Assembly: GCF_013385635.1 (NCBI RefSeq)
Contig: NZ_JACAPR010000014.1
Location: 138,517-202,516 of the forward strand
Direction of reading: 5' to 3'
DNA: 64,000 nt
Source: Pseudomonas gingeri
Lineage (GTDB): Bacteria; Pseudomonadota; Gammaproteobacteria; Pseudomonadales; Pseudomonadaceae
Shown: piece by piece, positions 8,759-17,556 of the stretch
Position numbering within the stretch: the first letter of the stretch is position 1
Layout of the letters: each line of letters opens with the position of its first letter
Made by a program: the position numbers and the translations under genes
Notes under the pieces: model-generated
What the model was told of the DNA's origin: nothing
Seen by the model: only the letters and a program-made list of their open reading frames with translations
The model's database searches: none

Positions 8759-9882
8759 TGCAACTGGCTTTTGTCCTGTACAAGTACTTTCCCTTCGGCG
8801 GCCTGCAGCGGGATTTCATGCGCATCGCCCTGGAGTGCCAGCAACGTGGTCATCAGATTCGTGTCTACACGTTGATCTGGGAGGGCGATATTCCGCCAGG
8901 TTTCGAAGTGCTCGTAGTGCCGGTCAAGGCATGGTCCAACCATCGGCGCAACGAAAAGCTCAGTGCCTGGATGGCGGCCGACCTGGCCAGGCGCCCGGTG
9001 GATCGCCTGATCGGTTTCAACAAGATGCCCGGCCTGGACGTGTATTACGCCGCCGATGGCTGCTTCGAGGACAAGGCGCAGAACCTGCGTCACTCCCTGT
9101 ACCGTCGCTGGGGTCGCTACCGGCACTTCGCCGAATACGAACAGGCGGTGTTCGCCAAGGGGGCGAACACCGAAATCCTGATGATTTCCGAGGTCCAGCA
9201 GCCGCTGTTCATCAAGCACTACGACACGCCATTGGAACGTTTCCATCTGCTGCCACCGGGGATTGCCCAGGACCGTCGGGCACCGGCCAATGCCGCCGAG
9301 ATCCGTGCCGGATTCCGCAAGGAATTCGAGCTGGCGGATGACGACTATCTGCTGGTGCAGATCGGCTCCGGGTTCAAGACCAAGGGTGTCGATCGCAGCC
9401 TCAAGGCCCTGGCGGCCTTGCCGTCGGCCCTGAGAAAACGCACCCGCCTGTTGGTCATCGGCCAGGATGACCCCAAGGTATTCCAGGTGCAGAGTGCCGC
9501 GCTGGGGTTGGGCGAGCACGTGCAGTTTCTCAAGGGGCGCAGCGATATCCCGCGTTTCCTGCTGGGGGCCGACCTGTTGATCCACCCGGCCTACAACGAG
9601 AACACCGGCACCGTGTTGCTGGAAGCCCTGGTCTCCGGGCTGCCGGTGCTGGTCAGCGCGGTCTGCGGTTATGCCCACTACATTGCCGAGGCCGATGGCG
9701 GCCTGGTGCTGGATGAACCTTTCGAACAAAACCAGCTCAATCAATACCTGAACCGGATGCTGTCCGACGAGACGGCACGCATGGCATGGAGCCGCAACGG
9801 TCTGGCCTTCGCCGAGACGGCCGACCTCTATAGCATGCCGCAGCACGCGGCGGATGTGATTCTGGCGGAGCAACACCGATGA
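8758..9882 (+). CDS. waaG: LPS core glucosyltransferase (GT4)
   Basis: Adds the first outer-core hexose to heptose II in enteric bacteria; in Pseudomonas the orthologue is taken to add the galactosamine that links inner and outer core. 374 residues, GT4 fold. Visible: N-terminal FVLYKYFPFGGLQRDFMRIA acceptor side, the nucleotide-sugar side with the EX7E-like element NTGTVLLEALVSGLPVLVS (about residue 282) and the GFKTKGVDRSLKALA block. It overlaps waaC by one base and the following waaP by four (ATGA), so it lies in the middle of a coupled operon. Confidence 0.94.
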   Translation: MQLAFVLYKYFPFGGLQRDFMRIALECQQRGHQIRVYTLIWEGDIPPGFEVLVVPVKAWSNHRRNEKLSAWMAADLARRPVDRLIGFNKMPGLDVYYAADGCFEDKAQNLRHSLYRRWGRYRHFAEYEQAVFAKGANTEILMISEVQQPLFIKHYDTPLERFHLLPPGIAQDRRAPANAAEIRAGFRKEFELADDDYLLVQIGSGFKTKGVDRSLKALAALPSALRKRTRLLVIGQDDPKVFQVQSAALGLGEHVQFLKGRSDIPRFLLGADLLIHPAYNENTGTVLLEALVSGLPVLVSAVCGYAHYIAEADGGLVLDEPFEQNQLNQYLNRMLSDETARMAWSRNGLAFAETADLYSMPQHAADVILAEQHR

Positions 9883-10685
9883 AGTTGATCCTTGCCGAGC
9901 CCTTCAAGAGCCTCTGGGCCGGACGCGACGCGTTCGCCGAAGTCGAGCGGTTGCAGGGCAAGGTTTACCGTGAGCTGGAGGCTCGTCGGACGTTGCGCAC
10001 GGAAGTCGCCGGACGTGGCTATTTCGTGAAGATCCACCATGGCATCGGCTGGCGCGAGATCTTCAAGAACCTGTTGACCGCGAAAATGCCGGTGCTGGGT
10101 GCCGGCCAGGAGTGGCGGGCGATCCAGTGCCTGCACAGCGCTGGGGTGCCGACCATGACCGCGGTGGCCTATGGCGAGCGCGGCAGTAATCCGGCCGGCC
10201 AGGATTCGTTTATCGTCACCGAAGAGCTGGCGCCGACCATCAGTCTCGAGGACTATACCCTGCAATGGCCCGTGCAGCCGCCCGAGCCCCGGCTCAAGCG
10301 TGCGCTGATTGCCGAAGTAGCGCGCATGACCGGTGGCATGCACCGGGCCGGACTCAACCATCGTGACTGTTATATTGCCCATTTCCTGCTGCACACCGAC
10401 AGGCCGGTGATGGCCGCTGACCTCAAGCTTTCGGTCATCGACCTGCACCGTGCACAGGTTCGCCCGAGCATCCCGCGTCGCTGGCGCAACAAGGATCTGG
10501 CGGGGTTGTATTTCTCGGTGCTGGATATCGGCCTTACCCAGCGCGACAAGCTGCGCTTCCTGCGGGGCTATTTCCGCCAGCCGCTGCGTCAGGTCCTGCG
10601 TGACGAGGCGGCGTTGCTGACCTGGTTGGAAAGCAAGGCCGACAAGCTGTACAAGCGCAAGCAGCGCTACGGGGACGCACTCTGA
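9879..10685 (+). CDS. waaP: LPS core heptose(I) kinase
   Basis: Phosphorylates the O4 position of heptose I of the LPS inner core, a step needed for outer-membrane stability; in P. aeruginosa the gene is reported as essential. 268 residues, protein-kinase-like fold. Key residues are in place: ATP-binding lysine K51 (YFVKIHHG), catalytic aspartate D163 in NHRDCYIAHF and metal-binding D188 in VIDLHRA. It overlaps waaG by four bases and the next kinase by one. It is the canonical member of a run of related kinases that follows. Confidence 0.95.
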   Translation: MKLILAEPFKSLWAGRDAFAEVERLQGKVYRELEARRTLRTEVAGRGYFVKIHHGIGWREIFKNLLTAKMPVLGAGQEWRAIQCLHSAGVPTMTAVAYGERGSNPAGQDSFIVTEELAPTISLEDYTLQWPVQPPEPRLKRALIAEVARMTGGMHRAGLNHRDCYIAHFLLHTDRPVMAADLKLSVIDLHRAQVRPSIPRRWRNKDLAGLYFSVLDIGLTQRDKLRFLRGYFRQPLRQVLRDEAALLTWLESKADKLYKRKQRYGDAL

Positions 10686-11419
10686 TGTCGGGGTGGAAAC
10701 TGGAACCCGAATACGCGGCGCTGGCAGATGATTTTGGCAGCCTCGAGGCGGTGTTCGCCCTTGAGGGAGAGCATCTGACCCGCGATCCGCTGTCCGAGGT
10801 CATCCGGGTCAACCGTGATGGAGTCAACTACTACGTCAAGCGCTACACCGGCGCGGGCAAGGGCTTGCGTCAGTACCTCGGCAGGCCCAGGGTGCGATCG
10901 GAGTGGCAGAACCTCAAACGTTTCGCCAAGTGGGGTATCCCGACCGCCGAAGTGGTGGGATGGGGACTTGAGCGGCGGGGCGCGGCCTATCACCGTGGTG
11001 CGATGATCACCCGTGAGCTGCCCAATACCGAGGATCTTTCGGCGTTGGCCAATCGCAACGATCCGTTGTTGCGCGACCGTGCCTGGGTCGATGGCATCAG
11101 CCGGCAGTTGGCGCGATATACGCGGACCATGCACGATCAGCGTTTTACCCATAACGACCTGAAGTGGCGCAACCTGTTGGTCGATGACCAGGCCCGGCTG
11201 TTCCTGATCGATTGCCCCAACGGCGAGTTCTGGCGCGGCTTCTGGTTGCGCTACCGGATTACCAAGGACCTGGCCTGCCTGGATAAAGTCGCCAAGTATC
11301 ACTTGTCGGCCACCCAGCGCCTGCGTTTCTACCTGCAATATCGTCAACGCACCCGGCTGAATGCCGCTGACAAAAAGCGCATCCGGCATGTGTTGAGATT
11401 TTTCGAGGGACGGGAATGA
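10685..11419 (+). CDS. wapP: LPS inner-core kinase, InaA/WapP type
   Basis: Second small kinase of the cluster, corresponding by place and size to WapP of P. aeruginosa, which phosphorylates the inner core. 244 residues. Intact kinase elements: K52 in YYVKRYTG, catalytic D158 and N163 in THNDLKWRNLL, and metal-binding D176 in LIDCPNG. It starts on the overlapping TGATG of waaP and ends overlapping the next gene by four bases. Membership of the InaA/lipopolysaccharide kinase family is clear; the exact hydroxyl it phosphorylates cannot be read from sequence. Confidence 0.85.
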   Translation: MSGWKLEPEYAALADDFGSLEAVFALEGEHLTRDPLSEVIRVNRDGVNYYVKRYTGAGKGLRQYLGRPRVRSEWQNLKRFAKWGIPTAEVVGWGLERRGAAYHRGAMITRELPNTEDLSALANRNDPLLRDRAWVDGISRQLARYTRTMHDQRFTHNDLKWRNLLVDDQARLFLIDCPNGEFWRGFWLRYRITKDLACLDKVAKYHLSATQRLRFYLQYRQRTRLNAADKKRIRHVLRFFEGRE

Positions 11420-12168
11420 CCGATTTCCTGGCGGCAACGGACCGCGCATTGCTGGAGCGTAACGGCCTCGGCAACTTTGATGCCTTGTGGGCTACCGAGC
11501 TCGATGCGGTGGATGAGCCCAACACCAGCGGTGGCGGCTGGAGCAGCGTGTTTCGCCTTGAGCTGGAGGGCCAGGGGTTCTACCTCAAGCGCCAGAGCAA
11601 TTACCTGACGCGGACCTTGCACAGCCCGTTGGGCGAGCCGACCTTTGCCCGCGAGTTTCGCAATATCAGTCGTTACCAGCAGTTGGGTATTCCGGCATTG
11701 CAGGCGGTGTTCTTCGGTGAGCGCAATGTGCGGGGCGAGCGCCGGGCGATGTTGCTGACCCGCGCGCTGGATGGCTGGAACGACCTGGATTCGCTGCTGG
11801 AACAGTGGGCGCAACTGACGCTGGATCAGCGCCAGGCCATCCTGCGTGCCTGCGGCCAACTGGCCCGGCAGCTGCACGCCTTGCGCCAGGTCCATGGCTG
11901 TTTCTATCCCAAGCATATCTTTTTGCAGGCGGCGGCTGACGGTTATCAGGCGCAGTTGATCGACCTGGAGAAAACCCGGCCGTTGCTGTTCGGCCGGCGT
12001 GACCGGGTCAAGGATCTGGAGCCCCTGTTGCGTCGTGCGCCGATGTGGAGCGAGGGCGAAATCCGTACCTTGCTGGCGGCTTATCTCGATCAGCCGGTGG
12101 ACAGTTCGCTGGTGGACACCTGGCTTCAGCGCCTGGGTGCGCGTCGCAGCAAAAAAGGAAATCGTTGA
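11416..12168 (+). CDS. wapQ: WapQ-like LPS kinase-fold protein with altered catalytic loop
   Basis: Third kinase-fold protein of the run, 250 residues, in the position of P. aeruginosa wapQ. It has the ATP lysine K58 (FYLKRQ) and a DFG-like aspartate D183 (LIDLEKT), but the catalytic loop reads VHGCFYPKHIFL (residues 159-170): cysteine 162 stands where WaaP has its catalytic aspartate. The rest of the loop aligns well (the position five residues on is His, as in WaaP), so the change is not an alignment slip. It may be a pseudokinase or use another base. Start and stop overlap its neighbours, so it is co-expressed with them. Confidence 0.8.
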   Translation: MTDFLAATDRALLERNGLGNFDALWATELDAVDEPNTSGGGWSSVFRLELEGQGFYLKRQSNYLTRTLHSPLGEPTFAREFRNISRYQQLGIPALQAVFFGERNVRGERRAMLLTRALDGWNDLDSLLEQWAQLTLDQRQAILRACGQLARQLHALRQVHGCFYPKHIFLQAAADGYQAQLIDLEKTRPLLFGRRDRVKDLEPLLRRAPMWSEGEIRTLLAAYLDQPVDSSLVDTWLQRLGARRSKKGNR

Positions 12169-13619
12169 TGCGTTTGTCCGAGTTGAAGTCCGCCGGGCGT
12201 ACGCCGGTTCTGCCCTTGAGCATCGAACTGGCGGACGCCGCCGGCCCCGGGCAGTTGCAACTGCTCAGCCTGTTGCGGGTGCTACCCGGCCAGCGTTATG
12301 TCGGGGCCGGGGTCTGGCGCGGACGCACGGTGCTGGCCAAGCTGCTGGTGGGCAGCAAAGCGGCCCGGCACTTTCAACGGGAATTGCGGGGTGTTCGCCT
12401 GCTCGCCGAACAGGGACTGACCACACCACTGCTGCTGGCCGACGGTTTGCAGGAAGGTGAGGGCGGTTGGTTGCTCTTCGAGTTCCTGGAAGGTGCCGAG
12501 AGCCTGGGCGAGGCCTGGAAACGGGTCGAGTCGCTGCCGGTCCTGGCGGATGAACAGCAGCAGGTACTGGGCGAGGCCTTGAGCGCCATTGCGCAGATGC
12601 ACGGCAAAGGTGTGTGGCAGGAAGACCTGCACCTGGACAATCTGCTGCGCCATGGCGGAAAACTGTATCTGATCGATGGCGGTGGTGTCTGTGTCGAGCA
12701 GGCCGGCCAGCCGTTGTCGCGGCAGAAAGTGCTGGAAAACCTCGGGGTGTTCTTCGCGCAGTTACCCAAGTCCTTCGAGCCGTTTATCGAAGAGTTGCTG
12801 GTGCATTACCTGCTGAGCAACGCCGAGCACGCCTTGCCGCTGGAGGCCTTGCTCAAGCAGGTCGAGAGAATTCGTGGCTGGCGCCTGAAAGACTTCCTCG
12901 CCAAGGTTGGGCGCGAATGCACGCTGTTCAGCGTGCAGCGCGGGCCGTTCGCCCTGCGTGCCATCCGTCGCGAGGAAGAGGCCGCCATGCTGCCGGTACT
13001 GGCCCAGGCTGATGTCTTGCTCGACCAGGGGCATCTGTACAAGACCGGCGGCGCGGCCAGTGTCGGCCGGGTCGACGCGGGCGGGCGCACGCTGGTGGTC
13101 AAGCGCTACAACATCAAGGGCTTCGCCCATTGGCTCAAGCGTTTCTGGCGCCCGAGCCGCGCCTGGCATTCCTGGCGCGAAGGCAATCGCCTGGCGTTTC
13201 TCGGCATCGCCACGCCCAAGCCGCTGGCGGTACTGGAGCGGCGTTTCTGCTGGCTGCGCAGCCGGGCCTACCTGGTGACGGAGTATCTGGCCGGTCCCGA
13301 TATCATCGAGCGCTTTGCCCCTTATGTGCAGTCCGGCGCGGCGCCGGAAGCGGAACTCCAGGCCCTGGACCAGTTGTTTGCCGAGCTGATCCGCGAGCGT
13401 ATCAGCCACGGTGACTTCAAGGGCCACAACCTCTTCTGGCACGAAGGTCGCTGGGCGCTGATCGACCTGGACTCGATGTGCCAGCACCACTCCAGCAGCG
13501 GCTTTGCTCCCGCCTATGCCCGCGACCGTGCGCGCTTCATGCGCAACTGGCCCGAGAGCAGCGCCTTGTACCAGGTCATCGACGCGCGGCTGCCGAAGGT
13601 CGGCGCGCCGGCGAACTGA
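12168..13619 (+). CDS. Tandem kinase-domain protein of the LPS core cluster (PA5006-like)
   Basis: 483 residues with two protein-kinase-like domains in one chain. Domain 1 (about 40-250) has K58, catalytic D153/N158 in QEDLHLDNLL and D170 in LIDGGGV. Domain 2 (about 285-470) has K312 in LVVKRYN, E338, catalytic D416/N421 in SHGDFKGHNLF and D433 in LIDLDSM. Both therefore look active. The open frame runs further upstream inside wapQ, but I choose the ATG at 12168 because it overlaps the wapQ stop (TGATG) and follows an AAGGA ribosome site. It is the last gene of the overlapping run. Function is probably core sugar phosphorylation; substrate unknown. Confidence 0.8.
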   Translation: MRLSELKSAGRTPVLPLSIELADAAGPGQLQLLSLLRVLPGQRYVGAGVWRGRTVLAKLLVGSKAARHFQRELRGVRLLAEQGLTTPLLLADGLQEGEGGWLLFEFLEGAESLGEAWKRVESLPVLADEQQQVLGEALSAIAQMHGKGVWQEDLHLDNLLRHGGKLYLIDGGGVCVEQAGQPLSRQKVLENLGVFFAQLPKSFEPFIEELLVHYLLSNAEHALPLEALLKQVERIRGWRLKDFLAKVGRECTLFSVQRGPFALRAIRREEEAAMLPVLAQADVLLDQGHLYKTGGAASVGRVDAGGRTLVVKRYNIKGFAHWLKRFWRPSRAWHSWREGNRLAFLGIATPKPLAVLERRFCWLRSRAYLVTEYLAGPDIIERFAPYVQSGAAPEAELQALDQLFAELIRERISHGDFKGHNLFWHEGRWALIDLDSMCQHHSSSGFAPAYARDRARFMRNWPESSALYQVIDARLPKVGAPAN

Positions 13620-13627
13620 CCACGGGA

Positions 13628-13657
13628 TCGCTCCGGCGCTTTGCTCAGGAGCGATCA
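13628..13657 (+). terminator. Hairpin after the waaF-kinase operon
   Basis: Inverted repeat with 9-base arms GATCGCTCC and GGAGCGATC separated by about 13 bases, directly after the stop of the tandem kinase. No U-run follows. It probably marks the end of the first LPS transcript. Confidence 0.45.
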
Positions 13658-13690
13658 GCAGCCGCTAGAGGCTTGCCGCTGCTTTTACGC

Positions 13691-13696
13691 TATAAT
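13691..13696 (+). promoter_or_regulatory. Candidate -10 box before the carbamoyltransferase gene
   Basis: Perfect TATAAT about 93 bases before the GTG start. The -35 side is poor: TTGCCG (13673-13678) is only 12 bases away, too close. Downstream, the leader can form two short stems, TCTCGC/GCGAGA (13714-13730) and AGGCG/CGCCT (about 13743-13758). The preceding hairpin and this box suggest that a new transcript begins here. Confidence 0.5.
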
Positions 13697-13788
13697 CCCG
13701 CCCTTTAGCTGTTTCTCGCCCCTTGCGAGATCACATTTTCTCAGGCGCACTGCCGCCTGCATGCAGACTTTAAAGAGGCTAGACCCCT

Positions 13789-15546
13789 GTGGCATTGACG
13801 ATTCTTGGCCTGTCCGGCGCCCTTAGCCATGATCCTTCCGCAGCCCTGTACATCGACGGCAAGCTGATTGCGGCCGCCGAAGAAGAGCGCTTCGTACGCG
13901 ATAAACATGCAAAGAACCGCATGCCCTACGAATCGGCGAAGTTCTGCCTGGAGCAGGCCGGCATCAAGCCGTCCGATGTTGACGTGGTGGCGATCCCGTT
14001 CGCCCCGATCAGCCTGTTCGGCAAGGCCCGCTGGCACTACGCCAAGCGTTACTGGTATGCCCCGGATCGTGCCCTCGACGCGATCCTGATGGGCAACCGC
14101 CGCTACAAGCGCTATCGCAACAAGATCGTCTGGTGCCTGGAGCAACTGGGCTTCGATCCGAAGAAAATCAAGATCGAGCCGGTCGAACACCACCTGGCCC
14201 ACGCCTCCAGTGCCTATCACTGCTCCGGCTTCAAGGAGAAGACCGCGATCCTCGGGATCGACGGCAAGGGCGAGTACGCCACGACCTTCTTCGGCTACGG
14301 CGAAAACGGCAAGATCCACAAGATCAAGGAATTCTTCGACCCGGACTCCCTGGGCGGCCTGTATGGCGCGATCACCGAGTTCCTCGGCTTCGAAATGCTC
14401 GACGGCGAATTCAAGGTGATGGGCATGGCCCCTTACGGCGATGCGAGCAAGTACGACTTCTCGCGCCTGGCCTCGTTCGAGAACGGTGAATTGGTGATCA
14501 ATACCGACTACGCCAACGTGATCGGCCTGCGTCGCTACAAGGAAAAGGGCAAGGGTTTCTACTTCTCGCCGAAACTGATCGAATGGCTGGGGCCGAAGCG
14601 CGAAGGCGATATCGCCGACGAGCCGTATATCCACTACGCGGCCAGCATGCAGGCGCTGTTCGAGAAGCTCGCGCTGCAGATGATCGACCATTACCTGGGT
14701 GACGTCCTCAAGGAAACCGGCAAGCTGGCCTTCGCCGGCGGCTGTGCGCTGAACGTCAAGCTGAACCAGAAGATCATCGCTCGCGACGACATCAAGGAGC
14801 TGTTCGTGCAGCCGGCGTCCGGCGATGCCGGTACGGCGGTCGGTGCGGCGGCCTATGTGTCCCACGCCCGCGGCGTGCCGGTGGAGAAGATGGAACACGT
14901 CTATCTCGGCCCGTCCTACAGCAACGAAGACGTGATCGCGGCGTGTGCCCGTCATGCCAATGCGCCGAAGTGGCGCAAGCTGGACAACATGCCCGAGCAG
15001 ATCGCCAAAATCATGGTCGACGGCAACCCGGTGGCCTGGTTCCAGGGGCGCATGGAGTTCGGTCCGCGTGCCCTGGGCGGTCGTTCGATCATCGGTTGCC
15101 CGAGCATTGCCGGCGTGGCGGATCGGATCAACCACCAGATCAAGTTCCGCGAGCGCTGGAGGCCTTTCTGCCCGTCGATGCTCGACACCGTCGCTCCGCA
15201 GATGATCAAGATCGATCATCCGGCACCCTTCATGACCTTCACGTTCGAAGTGGCGGAGGAGTGGAAGACCCGGGTGCCGGAAGTCGTCCATGAAGACGGT
15301 ACATCGCGGGCCCAGGTACTCAAGCGTGAGTACAACCCGCGCTATTACGACATGATGAAGGCCCTGGAAGTCCTCACCGGCAACGGCGTGTCCCTGAACA
15401 CCTCGCTGAACCGTCGCGGCGAACCGATGATCTGCTCGCCGACCGATGCCCTGAACATGTTCTTCGGTTCCGACCTGCAGTACCTGATCATGGAGGACAT
15501 CCTGGTGGTCAAAGACGGCGCGGATGCTTATGACTCGCTCGGCTGA
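13789..15546 (+). CDS. wapO: LPS core carbamoyltransferase (NodU/CmcH family)
   Basis: Carbamoylates a core sugar, in Pseudomonas the 7-O position of heptose II, using carbamoyl phosphate and ATP. 585 residues, the family length. The N-terminal Kae1-like domain shows the metal site in EHHLAHASSAYH (about residue 129) and AGGCALNVKLN (about 316); the C-terminal domain has EFGPRALGGRSI near residue 423. The GTG at 13789 is chosen because the conserved ALTILGLSGALSHDPSA follows directly; a GAGG element lies about 12 bases before it. It heads the second LPS core transcript and overlaps the next gene by up to 23 bases. Confidence 0.92.
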   Translation: MALTILGLSGALSHDPSAALYIDGKLIAAAEEERFVRDKHAKNRMPYESAKFCLEQAGIKPSDVDVVAIPFAPISLFGKARWHYAKRYWYAPDRALDAILMGNRRYKRYRNKIVWCLEQLGFDPKKIKIEPVEHHLAHASSAYHCSGFKEKTAILGIDGKGEYATTFFGYGENGKIHKIKEFFDPDSLGGLYGAITEFLGFEMLDGEFKVMGMAPYGDASKYDFSRLASFENGELVINTDYANVIGLRRYKEKGKGFYFSPKLIEWLGPKREGDIADEPYIHYAASMQALFEKLALQMIDHYLGDVLKETGKLAFAGGCALNVKLNQKIIARDDIKELFVQPASGDAGTAVGAAAYVSHARGVPVEKMEHVYLGPSYSNEDVIAACARHANAPKWRKLDNMPEQIAKIMVDGNPVAWFQGRMEFGPRALGGRSIIGCPSIAGVADRINHQIKFRERWRPFCPSMLDTVAPQMIKIDHPAPFMTFTFEVAEEWKTRVPEVVHEDGTSRAQVLKREYNPRYYDMMKALEVLTGNGVSLNTSLNRRGEPMICSPTDALNMFFGSDLQYLIMEDILVVKDGADAYDSLG

Positions 15547-16660
15547 GCGCCATGTCCTGCAGCTCTGCCACGGTTATGACGGGCCGTTCCTCGACTGTGC
15601 CCGTCAGTACGCCAGCCTGTTCAGTGGTACTGGCTATCGGGTGACCACGGTGTTCCTCACCGGTGCTGCCGATGCGGAGGTCGCCGCTGGCTGCGCGTCC
15701 GACGAGGTGCTGTTCATGGAGTACAGCTCCAGGGCCATTCGTGGCCTGAAGCTGGGGGCGATCCGCGACCTGCGCAAGATCGCCGCTTCGCGCAACTTCA
15801 GTTTCTGCATCGCCCACCGTTTCAAGCCGGTCTATATCGCCCTGCTCGGCACGGCGCTGCCGGTGATCGGCGTGCACCATGCCTTTGGCGACTACGTGCG
15901 GGGCAGCCGCCGGCTGTTCGCGCAGCTGTTTCGCCGCCGTCTGAGTCTGCTCGGCGTGTCCGATGCGGTGCGCGACGATATGCGCAAATGCCTGCCGAAG
16001 TGGCCGACCGGACGGATCCGCACGCTCTATAACCGGATCGATATCGAGGCTCTGCAAGCCACTCAGGTTACCGTCGCCGAAGCGCGTGAAGCCCTGGGGC
16101 TGCCGGTCGATGCCTGGGTGGTCGGCAACGTCGGCCGCCTGCACCCGGACAAGGACCAGGCGACATTGATCCAGGGATTTGCCCGGGCGCTTGAGCGCTT
16201 GCCGGCCAACAGCCGGCTGGCGATTCTCGGTACCGGGCGCCTGGAGCAGGACCTGAAGGAACTGGCCGGTGAACTCGGGATTGCCGAGCAAGTGCTGTTC
16301 CTCGGCCAGATCCCGGAGGCACGGCGTTATTTCCGCGCCTTCGATGTGTTTGCGCTGAGCTCCGACCACGAACCGTTCGGCATGGTCCTGCTGGAGGCCA
16401 TGGCCGCTGGCGTTCCGCTGCTGGCAACCGCCTGCGGCGGGGCCCGGGAAGTGGTCGAGGGCGTGGGCATCCTGTTTCCTCTTGGCGATGCCGAACATCT
16501 GGCCCAGGGCCTGCAACACCTGGCCGCGCTCGATGACGAGCAACGCCAGGCCTGTGCCGGCCTGATGCTGGCGCGCCTGCACGAGCGATTCTCGGATCAG
16601 GCGGTCCGCGAGGCGTTCTGGCGTCTGCCGCAAGTCACCGACCTGACCGCGGAGGCCTGA
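15524..16660 (+). CDS. wapH: LPS core glycosyltransferase, GT4 (WapH-like)
   Basis: Retaining GT4-type glycosyltransferase for the outer core; by position equivalent to P. aeruginosa wapH, thought to add a glucose. 378 residues from the first ATG; a second ATG at 15530 is equally possible. The C-terminal donor-binding half shows VGNVGRLHPDKDQATLI (about residue 204) and an EX7E region, DHEPFGMVLLEAMAAG (about 283). The start lies inside the end of the carbamoyltransferase gene and the stop overlaps mig-14 by one base, so it is translated in a coupled series. Confidence 0.82.
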   Translation: MLMTRSAERHVLQLCHGYDGPFLDCARQYASLFSGTGYRVTTVFLTGAADAEVAAGCASDEVLFMEYSSRAIRGLKLGAIRDLRKIAASRNFSFCIAHRFKPVYIALLGTALPVIGVHHAFGDYVRGSRRLFAQLFRRRLSLLGVSDAVRDDMRKCLPKWPTGRIRTLYNRIDIEALQATQVTVAEAREALGLPVDAWVVGNVGRLHPDKDQATLIQGFARALERLPANSRLAILGTGRLEQDLKELAGELGIAEQVLFLGQIPEARRYFRAFDVFALSSDHEPFGMVLLEAMAAGVPLLATACGGAREVVEGVGILFPLGDAEHLAQGLQHLAALDDEQRQACAGLMLARLHERFSDQAVREAFWRLPQVTDLTAEA

Positions 16661-17556
16661 TGCTCAAGCGATTCCAGGGCTGGCGCGAGCGTGGCTGGTC
16701 GGTGGTCGATGCCAAGACCTATGCGCAGGCCTGGCAACGTTTTGGCGGCAGTGTCGCGACGCATCCGCTGGTGGTCGAGCGTCTGGCACAGTTGGCGCAG
16801 ATCCCCGTGCGTTACCTGGCGTTCGAGCAGGGCGACGAACTGAAGGCCGCGATTGCGACCTGGGGGCGTGACCTGGCCCTGTCCAAGGATGTGCTCAAGC
16901 GCCATGGCAAGAAGGGCCTGTTCGACCTTGGCAACGCCGAGTTGATCTTGCCCGCCGCCGCCGACGCCCAGGCTCCCCTGCGTCATCGCGGGCGTTATCT
17001 GTCCGAACTCAACGGCGGACGTTTCAGCACCCTGCAACCGCAAGCCGAACAATTGGCGATGGCGCGTACGCCGGAAGAGCTGTCGAAGAAATTCCGCTAC
17101 AACCAGCGCCGCGAGCTGCGCCTGCTGGAAGAGGCGGGCGGCGTGGTGCGCCCGGTCGGCGAGTTCTCCAGTGTCGAACTGGCGGCGATCTACTGCGATC
17201 TCTTTCAGCGACGCTGGGGCTTTCCGGCCACCGGAGCGGCACGCATGGCCGAGGTCATCGAACTGCTGCGCGAGTTGTTGATCGGCTCGGTGATCTTTCT
17301 CGACGATGCGCCGATCGCGGTCCAGTTGGTCTATCGCGTCGAGGCGCCCGAGTGGGTCAGCGTCGAATACATTAATGGCGGTGTCGATCCCGAGACCCGT
17401 TCGTTCAGCCCTGGCAGCGTGCTGAGCTTTCTCAATACCCAGAGTGCCTGGGAAGACGCCCGGACCCTGGGCAAGCCCCTGCGCTTTTCGTTCGGGCGGG
17501 CGGATCGCGAGTACAAGGATCGTTGGTGCAACCCCGTGCCGGTATTCAAGGTATGA
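16660..17556 (+). CDS. Mig-14 family GNAT-fold protein
   Basis: 298 residues, similar throughout to Mig-14 of Salmonella and its Pseudomonas relatives, proteins linked to antimicrobial-peptide tolerance. The C-terminal half resembles an acyltransferase fold (for example RRWGFPATGAARMAEVIELL and SFSPGSVLSFLN). It begins on the TGATG overlap with the preceding glycosyltransferase and ends overlapping the deacetylase by four bases. The biochemical activity of Mig-14 is not established; within this cluster an envelope role is likely. Confidence 0.8.
   Translation: MLKRFQGWRERGWSVVDAKTYAQAWQRFGGSVATHPLVVERLAQLAQIPVRYLAFEQGDELKAAIATWGRDLALSKDVLKRHGKKGLFDLGNAELILPAAADAQAPLRHRGRYLSELNGGRFSTLQPQAEQLAMARTPEELSKKFRYNQRRELRLLEEAGGVVRPVGEFSSVELAAIYCDLFQRRWGFPATGAARMAEVIELLRELLIGSVIFLDDAPIAVQLVYRVEAPEWVSVEYINGGVDPETRSFSPGSVLSFLNTQSAWEDARTLGKPLRFSFGRADREYKDRWCNPVPVFKV

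Noticed and set aside
12045..12167. N-terminal extension of the tandem kinase protein
   Set aside because: The added 41 residues are read out of frame with wapQ and look like shadow sequence; the ATG at 12168 has a ribosome site and the usual stop-start overlap.
13673..13696. TTGCCG plus TATAAT as a complete sigma-70 promoter
   Set aside because: The spacer is only 12 bases, too short for sigma-70; I keep the -10 box only as a candidate.
13741..15291. 516-residue frame antisense to the carbamoyltransferase
   Set aside because: Same antisense effect; the sense gene is a clear full-length family member.
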